A DNA stretch of 64,000 bases from an uncultured bacterium. GTDB lineage: Bacteria > Cyanobacteriota > Vampirovibrionia > Gastranaerophilales > Gastranaerophilaceae. The stretch's first letter is position 1, and each line of letters opens with the position of its first letter. Both the position numbers and the translations under genes were made by a program. The notes beneath the pieces were generated by a model. It was not told the origin of the DNA. It worked only from the letters and a program-made list of their open reading frames with translations, and did no database searches. Below are positions 44,386-53,009 of this stretch, piece after piece. The DNA lies in contig ONOE01000006.1 of NCBI GenBank assembly GCA_900319365.1, forward strand, positions 20,523 through 84,522, written 5' to 3'.

Positions 44386-45189
44386 ATGTTTAAAATCGCA
44401 CTATGTGTAAAACAGGTTCCCGACACAACGGATATCCGTTGGACGGAAAATAATACAATGCAAAGGGACGGGGTTGAAAGTGTTATAAACCCTTATGATG
44501 TTTATGCTGCAGAATTTGCGCTAAATATAAAAGAAAAATTAAAAAAAGATGCGCAAATAACCGTTTTTACGATGGGACCAAATCAGGCATCTGATATGCT
44601 ACGTGAACTTATTGCAATCGGATGCGACAGAGCGGTTTTAATTTCTGACAAAAAATTTGCGGGTGCTGATACTTATGCTACGGGCAAAACGATTTCTGCT
44701 GCCATAAAATCCGAGCTTCCCGATTTTGATTTGGTTGTGTGCGGTCAATTTGCTGTTGATGGCGATACCGCTCAAACAGGGCCTTGCATTGCGCAGTTCT
44801 TAAATATTGCGCAGGTTACTTATGTAAAAGATTTTGATAAAGTTGATGATAAATCTATCGTTTTAAATCAGGAACTTGAAAACGGTACAAAGAAGTTAAA
44901 AGCGCACTTCCCGCTTCTTGTGTGCGTATTGCAGGGGAATTTTGAACCAAGACGTCCGCTGATTAACGGAATTAAAAAAGCACAAAAAGCTGAAATAATG
45001 GTTTGTGATGCAAATTCTATCGGGCTTGACGGGCAGGAGGTCGGGTTAAAAGGCTCTCCGACTTTTGTAAGCCGTGCTTTTCGCAATATGTCAACACACA
45101 ATGCGAAAAAATACGAATTGTCAGCTGATGACAGCGCAAAACTTTTAGACGAAACATTGAAAAATAAAATATCTCAATTCGAAAAATAA
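44386..45189 (+). CDS. etfB: Electron transfer flavoprotein, beta subunit
   Basis: 267 residues. Family pattern: KIALCVKQVPDTTDIRW at the start, NPYDVYAAEFAL near 36, and the AMP/FAD-binding DLVVCGQFAVDGDTAQTGPC near 120. With EtfA it forms a heterodimer that carries electrons between dehydrogenases and the chain, or bifurcates electrons in anaerobes. AAAGGTAA lies about 10 bases before the ATG. Its partner etfA is 820 bases downstream, with an opposite-strand gene in between. Confidence 0.92.
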   Translation: MFKIALCVKQVPDTTDIRWTENNTMQRDGVESVINPYDVYAAEFALNIKEKLKKDAQITVFTMGPNQASDMLRELIAIGCDRAVLISDKKFAGADTYATGKTISAAIKSELPDFDLVVCGQFAVDGDTAQTGPCIAQFLNIAQVTYVKDFDKVDDKSIVLNQELENGTKKLKAHFPLLVCVLQGNFEPRRPLINGIKKAQKAEIMVCDANSIGLDGQEVGLKGSPTFVSRAFRNMSTHNAKKYELSADDSAKLLDETLKNKISQFEK

Positions 45190-45202
45190 TATAAAGTCTT
45201 AT

Positions 45203-45880
45203 TTACAGATACCGCTTCATATCAATATGAATTTGAGGGGCGATATAAGAATAAAATTCGCCGGCAGTTTCAGAGTAGTTTACATTTTTTGTTTCGCCGG
45301 TATTTTTATAAGTTACGGTCTGAGCAGAAATTTCGGAATCACATTTGAATTCATCTCCGTTATTATTAATTATATGTGTAATCGTGCCATCATTATCCCG
45401 CTCAAACATAACAAAAGTTTTGTTTTTTGAATCTATCATTTCATATTTTACTATTTTATTTGTTTCGGGATTGATATCGCATTTTTGAATATTCTTTTTT
45501 CCCGTAGCACATGATATGTTTTCCGTTTCTATATGAATAACATGTTCTGAGTTATCATAAGTTTTTGATGTTATTTTTTTTAGCCCGGCAGAAACTCTTA
45601 TGTCTGTAGATTTTATTTTTTTGTCATTCTCATTGTAATAATTTATTTGTTTGCCTGATTTATGATAAATAATTTCTTCATAATCACCTTTGCCCGTTTT
45701 ATTTATCTGTTTAGACAGATAAGTCTTTATTTGAGGTTCTTCTGGAAGATTTTTTAATTCTTTGAAACTTAAACGGGCTGCAGGTCTAAGGTTTGTAAAG
45801 GAAGAAGTCTTGATAGGATTTATATTACGGGCAGGTATGTGAATTTTGCTTAAATTTTCCATTAAAATTTTTATAGACAT
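45203..45880 (-). CDS. Hypothetical protein lying between etfB and etfA, opposite strand
   Basis: 225 residues, not recognised. It is Lys/Asn/Thr-rich with repeated beta hairpins (EEIIYHKSGKQINYYNENDK, VKYEMIDSKNKTFVMFERDN). The style is that of lineage-specific toxin-, coat- or surface-like repeat proteins, but no signal peptide is seen. AAAAGGT 8-9 bases before the ATG at 45880 is a real ribosome binding site. Its codon and base use look like the rest of the window. It interrupts an operon that is contiguous in most bacteria. Confidence 0.6.
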   Translation of the reverse strand: MSIKILMENLSKIHIPARNINPIKTSSFTNLRPAARLSFKELKNLPEEPQIKTYLSKQINKTGKGDYEEIIYHKSGKQINYYNENDKKIKSTDIRVSAGLKKITSKTYDNSEHVIHIETENISCATGKKNIQKCDINPETNKIVKYEMIDSKNKTFVMFERDNDGTITHIINNNGDEFKCDSEISAQTVTYKNTGETKNVNYSETAGEFYSYIAPQIHIDMKRYL

Positions 45881-46010
45881 ATATTCAAACCTTTTAACCT
45901 TTCAATCTATATTTAATTTTATAACAGAAAATTCTAAAAATGTATAAAATAGGATAATTTGAAAAAATCTTTAATAATTTGTATAATAGTTAAAAAAGGG
46001 AAATTTATAA

Positions 46011-47012
46011 ATGACGGACAAAGAAAATTCGGGAATATTATTATATGCGCAATTGACGGAGAATAATTATATTCACACAGTGTTTTTTGAACTTGCCGAC
46101 AAAGCGCATGAACTTGCGCAAAAGCTCGACGGGGTTGAAGTTAATGCCGTAATGTTTGAAAATCCCGAAAATATTTCGGGGTTAAAAGAATCTTTTCAAA
46201 ACATGGGTATAAGCAAGGTATTTTATTTTGACGATAAGCGATTAAATGAATATTCGACCGTAAATTATTCAACGCTTTTTATAAATCTTGTAAAAGAAAT
46301 TAAGCCTGAAATTTTACTGATAGGAGCAACAAATCAGGGCAGAGATTTGGCGCCGAGAATTTCGAGTGCTCTCGGGACAGGACTTACTGCTGATTGTACG
46401 GGACTTGATATAAATGACAAAGGTCAGCTTGCTGCAACCCGCCCGACGTTTGGTGGTCAGTTGATGGCAACGATTTTATCTAAAAAATATCCTCAAATGG
46501 CAACAGTTCGTCCGAATGTTTTTAAGGTTCATAACGTTGATTATAGTGCTCCTGCACAGTTAATTAAAAAAGAGGTTTCGGCTTTAGACGGCATAAAAGA
46601 TAATATTGGGGTTTTGGAATTTAAAAAGTCCGTTGAAAATGTTTTAAACGATCTGGATAATGCCGAAATTATCGTGTCGGGCGGAATGGGGTTGAAAGAT
46701 AAAAAAGGTTTTGAGCTTTTAAAACAATTTGCACAGAAAATAGGCGCATCTGTCGGAGCTTCAAGACCTGCCGTTGAAGCAGGACTTGCTTCAAAAGATA
46801 TTCAAATCGGACAGACGGGCAAAACAGTTCACCCCAAAATTTATATAGCCTGCGGAATTTCGGGCGCTATTCAGCATACCGTCGGAATGGAAAATTCCGA
46901 TTACATTATTGCAATAAATAATGATCCCGAGGCGCAAATTTTTGATATAGCCGATACCGGTATTGTCGGTGATTTTTTCGAAATTATTCCGAAATATTTG
47001 AGTTTGAATTAA
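46011..47012 (+). CDS. etfA: Electron transfer flavoprotein, alpha subunit
   Basis: 333 residues. The N-terminal domain contains LLIGATNQGRDLAPRISSAL near 104 and DCTGLDIN. The C-terminal FAD domain has VEAGLASKDIQIGQTGKTVH, then IYIACGISGAIQHTVGM and AINNDPEAQIFDIADTGIVG near 305, the family signature. Its own promoter is likely: TGTATAAT about 30 bases upstream and AAAGGGA before the ATG. That fits the etfB/etfA unit having been split by an inverted gene. Confidence 0.94.
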   Translation: MTDKENSGILLYAQLTENNYIHTVFFELADKAHELAQKLDGVEVNAVMFENPENISGLKESFQNMGISKVFYFDDKRLNEYSTVNYSTLFINLVKEIKPEILLIGATNQGRDLAPRISSALGTGLTADCTGLDINDKGQLAATRPTFGGQLMATILSKKYPQMATVRPNVFKVHNVDYSAPAQLIKKEVSALDGIKDNIGVLEFKKSVENVLNDLDNAEIIVSGGMGLKDKKGFELLKQFAQKIGASVGASRPAVEAGLASKDIQIGQTGKTVHPKIYIACGISGAIQHTVGMENSDYIIAINNDPEAQIFDIADTGIVGDFFEIIPKYLSLN

Positions 47013-47024
47013 AGCCTGAAAATC

Positions 47025-47059
47025 TTGCATTTCGAATAATTTAGTGTCAAAATGATTTT
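47025..47059 (+). promoter_or_regulatory. Sigma-70 promoter of the efflux gene, predicted leaderless
   Basis: TTGCAT (47025-47030), 17 bp, CAAAAT (47048-47053) with an upstream TG (extended -10 from 47045), then GATTTT and the ATG at 47060. Confidence 0.65.
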
Positions 47060-48238
47060 ATGATTTACTCTGATAAAGAAAGAGCCCCACAGGTTTGGTT
47101 TTGCGGCGGACATTTTATAAATGACATTTACACGGGATTTTTAAATCCTATTATGCCTTTTATTGCCGAGCAGGTAAAAATTTCTATGCCTATAGCAACA
47201 ATAATTTTAAGCTGTTCGCATATTTTTTCATCTCTGCTGCAGCCGTTTTTCGGATTTTTTGCCGATAATATGAGAAAGCGTGCGCTTATATTTTGGGGGC
47301 TTATTTGTACTTCAATATTTATTTCGTTTGCGCCCGCACAAAGCAATTTGATTTTTATGATTTTATTCATAATGCTCGGAAGCTTGGGTTCAAGTCTTTT
47401 CCACCCGCAGGCACTCGGGTTGATATCAAAATTTTCAACGTCCGATATTGTAAAAAATATGGGAATATTTATGGCATGCGGAACTTTAGGCTATTCGATT
47501 GGACCTTTATTTTCATCAGCAATGGCACAGTATTTTGGGTTGAATAAAATGCCTTACCTTGCATTGCTCGGGGTATGCTGGGCATTATTTATGTTTAAAT
47601 GCGTGCCGCAATTTTCGCATGATAAAAAAGCAAAACCGCATATAAATTTTGGCAAAGCAATAAAGGAAATATTGTCAAATCACAGGCTGAATATTTTGAA
47701 CTTAATTGCGATGCTCAAATCTTTAATGCAAACGTCATGTTCAATATTATTGCCGTTTTTGTGGAAAGCAGAGGGGTATTCAAAATTCCAAATAGGTCTT
47801 GCGCTGTTTACATTTATCTTTTTAGGCGGTATTGCATCTTTGCTCAGTCCGAAATTCGAGCACAAAATCGGCACGGCAAATGTGTTTTATTTCTCAATGA
47901 TAACAACATTTCCGCTAATGATATTATTTATGTTCACCTACAAAACTATGCCTGTATTGTCATTTGTAATTTTTGCTTTAATGGGGTTTGTTACGATGTT
48001 TGCAAACCCTATAACAATGAATATGGCACAAAATGTTTTGCCTCAGTATAAAAGTATTATCGGCGGATTTATAAACGGATTTTCTTGGGGCGTTGTTGCT
48101 ATTTTGATGTCAATGATAGGTTTTGCGGCGGAAAAAATAAGTATCGTTCCCGTACTTGTCGGGATTTCTGCAATTCCCGCATTGTGCTCGTATCTTGTAA
48201 GATATCTGTTTCCCGATAACAAAAACGGCAATGTTTAA
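47060..48238 (+). CDS. fsr: MFS efflux transporter, fosmidomycin-resistance type
   Basis: 392 residues with about 12 membrane segments. Fsr-family pattern: GGHFINDIYTGFLNPIMPFI near 14 (substrate path), QPFFGFFADN between segments 2 and 3, and GSLGSSLFHPQALGLISKFS near 112. It exports small toxic compounds by proton exchange; the natural substrate is unknown. Its start follows the -10 by six bases. A hairpin terminator follows. Confidence 0.88.
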   Translation: MIYSDKERAPQVWFCGGHFINDIYTGFLNPIMPFIAEQVKISMPIATIILSCSHIFSSLLQPFFGFFADNMRKRALIFWGLICTSIFISFAPAQSNLIFMILFIMLGSLGSSLFHPQALGLISKFSTSDIVKNMGIFMACGTLGYSIGPLFSSAMAQYFGLNKMPYLALLGVCWALFMFKCVPQFSHDKKAKPHINFGKAIKEILSNHRLNILNLIAMLKSLMQTSCSILLPFLWKAEGYSKFQIGLALFTFIFLGGIASLLSPKFEHKIGTANVFYFSMITTFPLMILFMFTYKTMPVLSFVIFALMGFVTMFANPITMNMAQNVLPQYKSIIGGFINGFSWGVVAILMSMIGFAAEKISIVPVLVGISAIPALCSYLVRYLFPDNKNGNV

Positions 48239-48240
48239 TT

Positions 48241-48271
48241 AAACATTATTTAGCATAAATAATGTTTTTAT
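48241..48271 (+). terminator. Terminator after the efflux gene
   Basis: AAACATTATTTA and TAAATAATGTTT form a 12-bp stem with a 3-base loop, then TTTATTTT. Confidence 0.75.
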
Positions 48272-48292
48272 TTTAAAGCTGCATGCATAAAA

Positions 48293-48496
48293 CTATGCAA
48301 AAATGTTTAAAAATCTGCCGACAACTGATTTTTCGGCAGTCGGTTCAGCTTTTTCGGGCTGAGGATTATTGGTGAATGAATTATATTTAAAATCGTTAGA
48401 AACCTTTTTAATTACAGGTTTTGCCTGAACTTTATTAGTATCAACACCTGCAATAACACTACTATTCTTAATATAACCCGCTGAATCTACTAACAT
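48293..48496 (-). CDS. Hypothetical protein, 67 aa
   Basis: Not recognised. Polar, with Lys and Asn-rich segments and Pro/Glu near the C-terminus (NPQPEKAEPTAEKSV), ending in a hydrophobic VVGRFLNIFA. GGGG lies about 11 bases before the ATG. The convergent efflux gene ends 55 bases away. It is weakly supported but has a plausible start. Confidence 0.4.
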   Translation of the reverse strand: MLVDSAGYIKNSSVIAGVDTNKVQAKPVIKKVSNDFKYNSFTNNPQPEKAEPTAEKSVVGRFLNIFA

Positions 48497-48581
48497 TATA
48501 AATTTACCCCAACTATTACTGCAATTAGTGTATCACAAACAATCGAAAAATGCAATAACCATATCTGCCATAAATAATCGA

Positions 48582-48615
48582 AAAAGACTTAGTTTTGTTT
48601 TTTACTAAGTCTTTT
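48582..48615 (-). terminator. Terminator after the two tiny genes
   Basis: Stem AAAAGACTTAGT/ACTAAGTCTTTT; on the minus strand it is followed by TTTTTCG. Confidence 0.8.
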
Positions 48616-48629
48616 AAAACCTTTTATAT

Positions 48630-48809
48630 TTATGCTTTCGCAATTTTTTTAGAGTATTCTTTTACCGTTATAAATCCTGAGAAATTATGAGATTGGTTTG
48701 AGTTTAATTCTTTTCTTACATCTTGTAAATAACCGCAGGCTCTTTCGCACGGTGAATATGTTTCTAATTCAATTTCCTGTTCGTATTTTATATAATTTCC
48801 TGCAGTCAT
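48630..48809 (-). CDS. Hypothetical small protein, 59 aa
   Basis: A clean frame from ATG 48809 to TAA 48630. AAGGT lies 7 bases before the ATG. It is acidic then basic, with two Cys (SPCERACGYLQD) and a C-terminal GFITVKEYSKKIAKA. The short ITVKEY segment recurs in the neighbouring 42-residue protein (VTVKEY). The two genes are in tandem with a terminator after them, so they form a tiny operon. Function unknown; a small helical regulator or leader peptide is possible. Confidence 0.6.
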   Translation of the reverse strand: MTAGNYIKYEQEIELETYSPCERACGYLQDVRKELNSNQSHNFSGFITVKEYSKKIAKA

Positions 48810-48873
48810 GTTCTTACCTTTTTTATTGCTTATTTATAATAACGTCTTTTTCTTTGAAAACTTTAATCTTTAA

Positions 48874-49002
48874 TTAAGCAGCTTGTTCATCTTTTGTTAA
48901 TTCGTTTAAATAATTTTCAACTGAAGTTAAAACATATTTTTCAGATTCGCTTAATTCTTCAACATATTCTTTTACTGTAACCATTTCATAATCGTTTCTC
49001 AT
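48874..49002 (-). CDS. Hypothetical small protein, 42 aa
   Basis: Frame from ATG 49002 to TAA 48874, with AAAAGGGG 7 bases before the ATG, an excellent ribosome binding site. The sequence is acidic and helical (VTVKEYVEELSESEKYVLTS, then ENYLNELTKDEQAA). It shares VTVKEY with the downstream 59-aa protein. The ACTTTATA-type motif lies about 50 bases upstream (49036-49062). Function unknown. Confidence 0.6.
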   Translation of the reverse strand: MRNDYEMVTVKEYVEELSESEKYVLTSVENYLNELTKDEQAA

Positions 49003-49035
49003 AATTTGACCCCTTTTTATACTCTTTTTATATTT

Positions 49036-49062
49036 CCCTTACATATATATAAAGTATTTTTG
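49036..49062 (-). promoter_or_regulatory. Shared ACTTTATA-type promoter-like motif, copy 4
   Basis: On the minus strand AAAATACTTTATATATATGT followed by AAGGG, about 50 bases before the ATG at 49002. It is nearly identical to the copy at 161. Confidence 0.4.
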
Positions 49063-49156
49063 TTGTGTAAAATTGCAATAATTTGTATATTTTACTTTAC
49101 AAAACTTCACATTTGACTGAAAGCTGTTCGTACAAAGGACTTGTGTTTTGAGCACA

Positions 49157-49188
49157 AAAAAGATGCGCACGAATATGCGCATCTTTTT
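49157..49188. terminator. Bidirectional terminator-like hairpin
   Basis: A 13-bp perfect stem AAAAAGATGCGCA/TGCGCATCTTTTT with a 6-base loop. On the minus strand it follows the broken EF-hand gene. Confidence 0.85.
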
Positions 49189-49219
49189 AAAAATAATATG
49201 TGTTTATTTGAGTTGAAAT

Positions 49220-49805
49220 TTATTCGTTATTATAATGATATTTTTCGGTTGTTCCGTTTGTATATGAAGTATGTTCTACTTCAACATGTCCATTTTTATC
49301 TTTATATTTATAGGTGTCCTCCATTTTGTTGTTACCGTTTGCATCAGTAAGAGATTCATCGGTTTGTTTCAGATCTCCTTTACCATTAATATATTGATGA
49401 GTTGTTCTTACACTTCCATCGTCGTTATGCTCGTAGGTATATAAATTTGTATTTTTTTTCATCCATATTCTTTTTATAGGTTGTTTCAACGGTTTGTTCC
49501 AATTGATCCGAACTGTTGATATGTTCATCTGTTACCGTTTTTGGCTGTTTCCCTGCTTCCTCGGCTTTTATTGTTCGTTCATCAATACTTCCGTTATTAT
49601 TTTTGGTCGTGAATTTTGCTTCGCCGGTATTAAAGAATAGTGAAACTTTCCCGAGTTCATCTTATGATAATATTCCATCTCCGTTTGCTTCAAAAACAGT
49701 TAAAATTTTACTTAATTTTTTATCTTTGATGTCAGTAAGTTTAGTATTTTCAGGCAAATTGCCACCATGAAAACCGCTTTTGCCTATTTTAAATCCATCA
49801 CTCAT
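49220..49805 (-). pseudogene. Broken EF-hand-type gene (nonsense codon plus A8 frameshift)
   Basis: The gene starts at ATG 49805 with AAAGGAG 6 bases upstream. It reads KIGKSGFHGG, then the EF-hand-like ANGDGILS and stops at TAA (49662-49664). In the same frame the protein resumes at once with DELGKVSLFF, so the stop replaces position 10 of the 12-residue calcium loop. Near 49452-49459 an A8 run (minus strand) shifts the frame: losing one A would join DEK to NTNLYTYEHNDDGSV. The last 90 residues are Lys/Asn/Gly beta-hairpin repeats. Both lesions imply a decayed gene of about 190 residues, unless read-through and slippage occur. Confidence 0.75.
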
Positions 49806-49993
49806 GCAAACTCCTTTCATTTTATACTCTTGCGTGCACAACACTTTGTTAAAATATGTATATATAATTCTAAAAATTGCTTATGTCGATATTAATTTTT
49901 ACAAAATTTAATATTCCTTATAAAAATACATTCTTATATGTTTGGGGTATTATAGGGTTATAGTTTAGATAATATCAGGAAAGGGAAGAATAA

Positions 49994-51091
49994 ATGTTAA
50001 GAACAGGAATAGTGGGTTTACCCAATGTCGGAAAATCAACTTTATTTAACGCATTAACAAGTACAAGAAATGCGCAGAGTGCGAATTATCCGTTTTGTAC
50101 GATTGAGCCGAATATCGGAGTTGTTGAGGTTCCTGATGAAAGGTTACCGATTTTGGCAAAACTTTGTAAAACTGAAAATATTATTCCTACGGCAATTGAA
50201 TTTGTTGATATTGCGGGACTTGTTAAAGGGGCAAGTAAGGGTGAAGGCTTGGGAAACCAATTCTTGCAAAATATCAGAGAAGTTGATGCAATTATTCAGG
50301 TTGTAAGATGCTTTGATGATGTAAATACTATTCATGTGGAGGGGAAAGTTGACCCGATTAGCGATATTGAAACAATCAATACAGAACTTGCGCTTGCTGA
50401 TATGGCATCTGTTGAGCGCAGACAGCAAAGAATTTTAAAAGCCGCAAAAGGCGGTGAAAAAGATGCGGCTGTAGAAAACAAAGTCCTTGATAAATTGATG
50501 GATTTGTTGCAAAATTGCACATTTATAAATATTAAAGATAATTTTGACGAAGATGAAATCCCGTATGTTAAACAGTTGAACTTAATGTCTACAAAACCCG
50601 TTATCTATTGCGCAAATGTATCTGAGACAGATCTTAAAAGCGGTAATGATTATACAAAAAAAGTTGAAGCATACGCAAAAGCTCATGGCGCTGAAACGGT
50701 TATAATTTCGGCAAAGATTGAGGAAGATTTATCCGAGCTAGATCCGCAGGAGGCAAAAGAGTATTTGGAAGAACTTGGCGTAAGCGACAGCGGTATAAAT
50801 AAAATGATTAAATCTGTTTATAAGCTTTTAAAACTTTTAACATTTATAACGGCAGGCGAAAAAGAGGTCAGAGCATGGACTATTCCTGCGGGAACAAAAG
50901 CTCCGCAGGCAGCAGGCGTTATTCATACGGATTTTGAAAAAGGTTTTATCAGGGCAGAAATTACGCCTTGTGAAGATTTTATAAAATTAGGCTCTTATGC
51001 TGCTTGTAAAGAAAAAGGCGTTACACGTCTTGAGGGTAAAGATTACGTTATGCAGGACGGCGATTTGGCTCACTTCAGATTTGCTCTGTAA
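49994..51091 (+). CDS. ychF: Ribosome-binding ATPase YchF
   Basis: Obg-related ATPase that binds ribosomes and takes part in stress control. 365 residues, the usual length. G1 is GLPNVGKSTLFNALTS near 8, followed by the switch NYPFCTIEPN, G3 DIAGLVKGASKGEGLGN and the CANVSE region near 211. The C-terminal TGS domain carries FITAGEKEVRAWTI and GVIHTDFEKGFIRAEI. AAAGGGA lies before the ATG. Monocistronic. Confidence 0.96.
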   Translation: MLRTGIVGLPNVGKSTLFNALTSTRNAQSANYPFCTIEPNIGVVEVPDERLPILAKLCKTENIIPTAIEFVDIAGLVKGASKGEGLGNQFLQNIREVDAIIQVVRCFDDVNTIHVEGKVDPISDIETINTELALADMASVERRQQRILKAAKGGEKDAAVENKVLDKLMDLLQNCTFINIKDNFDEDEIPYVKQLNLMSTKPVIYCANVSETDLKSGNDYTKKVEAYAKAHGAETVIISAKIEEDLSELDPQEAKEYLEELGVSDSGINKMIKSVYKLLKLLTFITAGEKEVRAWTIPAGTKAPQAAGVIHTDFEKGFIRAEITPCEDFIKLGSYAACKEKGVTRLEGKDYVMQDGDLAHFRFAL

Positions 51092-51258
51092 ATAAAAACA
51101 AGCCTGTCATTGATGTCGGCTTGCGTAAAAAGATTTTTCCTATATTTAAATGACTATACAAAATCTGAAAAACATGATATATTATTATCAGATGTAGTAT
51201 ATAAATTTTTTAGGTAATATATGCAATAATTTTATTTAAATTTAAAAACGAATAAAAA

Positions 51259-51281
51259 CCATGTAGGCTATATGTACATGG
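51259..51281 (+). other. Hairpin in the rny leader
   Basis: CCATGTA and TACATGG pair around a 9-base loop, about 50 bases before the rny start and not followed by a T-run. It could be a processing or autoregulatory element for RNase Y. The surrounding 239-base gap (51092-51330) also has a weak AAGCC/GGCTT hairpin after ychF. Confidence 0.35.
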
Positions 51282-51330
51282 ATTGTATGTATTATAAATA
51301 AAAAATAGAAAAGGATAAGGTATTAACTTT

Positions 51331-52860
51331 ATGGAAGCAAAAACCTTGCTATTGGTTATTGCAGCTATTGCGGTAATAGTCTTAGTTGTAATGCTGGTAA
51401 TTCAAAAGAACAAAGTTAGTGCAGCTTTGGATTCGATTAACAAAGATAAAAAAGCACTTGATGAAAGAGAAAAAATCCTTCAAAAAGAAGCAAAAATTAA
51501 GGCTTTGGAAGAATTACAGGGCGACAGAGATGCTCTTAATGAGGAAGAAAGAGAAAGACGTCAGGAGTTTGCAAGACAGGAACAAAAATTAGCAAAAAGA
51601 GAAGATACTCTTGAATCAAAAATTCAAGAATATACGGATAAAGAACAGGAAGTTCTCAAAAAGAAAGATGAATTACTTGAAAAAGAAGATTATCTGGCAG
51701 AGTTAGTTCAAAAACAAACCGAGGAATTGGAAAGAATTTCGGGGATGTCAACAGACGAAGCTAAAAAGACTTTGCTTGAGCAGTTAAAAAATAACCTTGC
51801 GCAGGAGCAAATGCAATTAATAAAAGAAAATGAGGCTCAAATAAGAGAAAAATCTTTGGAAAAGGCGCAGGATATCTTATCAACAGCAATGCAGCGCTGC
51901 ATGATAGAGCAGGTTGTTGAAACAACGGTTTCTGTTGTTGCATTGCCAAATGATGAAATGAAAGGTCGTATTATCGGTCGTGAGGGTCGTAATATCAGGG
52001 CTTTGGAGACTTTAACTGGTGTTGATTTAATTATTGATGATACCCCTGAAGCCGTTGTATTATCAAGTTTTGACCCCGTAAGACGTGAGATTGCAAAACT
52101 TGCACTTGAAAAACTTATCGTTGACGGTCGTATTCACCCTGTCAGAATTGAAGAAATGGTTGCTAAAGCCAAAGAAGAAATTGATAAAAAAATCTGGAAC
52201 GAGGGCGAGAATGCAGCTTTAGAAATGGGCGTTGTCGGACTTCATAAAGAACTTATCAAAACCCTCGGACGTTTATATTTCAGAACAAGTTACGGTCAAA
52301 ATGTTTTAAAACATTCGCTTGAAGTCGGTCATATTGCGGGAATGCTTGCAGCAGAGTTAGGCGCAAATGAAAAAGTCGCAAAACGAGCAGGCTTATTGCA
52401 TGATATCGGAAAAGCGGTTGACCAAACTCAAGAAGGTACGCATATTCAGTTGGGTGTTGAACTTGCAACAAGATACGGTGAAAAACCCGAAGTTATCCAC
52501 GCAATTGAAGCGCATCATGATGATGTGGTCGCAAATACTATTGAGGCTGTACTTGTTAAAGTTGCCGATGCGATTTCAGCAGGCAGACCGGGAGCAAGAC
52601 GTGATACCTTGGAAATTTATATCAAACGTTTACAAAAGATTGAAGAAATCGTAAACAGCTATGAGGGTATCAAACAATCATTTGCGGTTCAGGCAGGCAG
52701 AGAGGTAAGAATTATAGTTCAGGCTGATATGTTTGATGATTTGGCATCAGGCAAACTTGCACGAGATGTTGCAAAAAGAATTGAAGATGAACTTGATTAC
52801 CCGGGACAAATCAGAGTTACGGTAGTAAGAGAGTTCAGAGCAACAGAAATAGCTAAATAA
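51331..52860 (+). CDS. rny: Ribonuclease Y
   Basis: Membrane-anchored endonuclease that starts mRNA decay. 509 residues. One N-terminal membrane helix ([19 protein letters not shown], about 5-23), a long charged coiled coil (about 35-200), the KH domain ([19 protein letters not shown], near 212) and the HD domain ([12 protein letters not shown] near 356, followed by EAHHDDV). All catalytic residues are present. The ymdB-like gene lies downstream, the same order as rny-ymdB in Firmicutes. Confidence 0.96.
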   Translation: MEAKTLLLVIAAIAVIVLVVMLVIQKNKVSAALDSINKDKKALDEREKILQKEAKIKALEELQGDRDALNEEERERRQEFARQEQKLAKREDTLESKIQEYTDKEQEVLKKKDELLEKEDYLAELVQKQTEELERISGMSTDEAKKTLLEQLKNNLAQEQMQLIKENEAQIREKSLEKAQDILSTAMQRCMIEQVVETTVSVVALPNDEMKGRIIGREGRNIRALETLTGVDLIIDDTPEAVVLSSFDPVRREIAKLALEKLIVDGRIHPVRIEEMVAKAKEEIDKKIWNEGENAALEMGVVGLHKELIKTLGRLYFRTSYGQNVLKHSLEVGHIAGMLAAELGANEKVAKRAGLLHDIGKAVDQTQEGTHIQLGVELATRYGEKPEVIHAIEAHHDDVVANTIEAVLVKVADAISAGRPGARRDTLEIYIKRLQKIEEIVNSYEGIKQSFAVQAGREVRIIVQADMFDDLASGKLARDVAKRIEDELDYPGQIRVTVVREFRATEIAK

Positions 52861-53009
52861 TAAAAAGTCTATAAGTCTATAGGTTGATAGGTCTATAAGT
52901 GAATTTCAGCCTAACGGAATTTTTAAAATTTAAAAACTTGTAAATTACTTATAAACTTATAAACTTATCCACTTATAAACTTATCCACTTATAAACGATA
53001 GAAAAAACA
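52861..53009. repeat. Repeat-rich spacer between rny and ymdB
   Basis: AAACTTATCCACTTAT occurs twice head to tail (52961-52976 and 52977-52992), with further ACTTATAA fragments before and after. Near 52862-52900 the opposite-orientation AGTCTATA/GGTCTATAAGTG units occur, so the two halves can pair. Each long unit contains TTATCCACT, one base off the DnaA-box consensus. Confidence 0.7.

Noticed and set aside
49662..49664. In-frame TAA in the EF-hand gene as a recoded sense codon
   Set aside because: TAA, TAG and TGA all end ordinary genes in this window, so there is no sign of an altered code. Gene decay is simpler.
52961..52992. Direct repeats as a possible CRISPR array or replication origin
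   Set aside because: Units are 16 bp, head to tail, with no spacers and no cas genes. An origin is unlikely with no dnaA or dnaN nearby and only two imperfect boxes.
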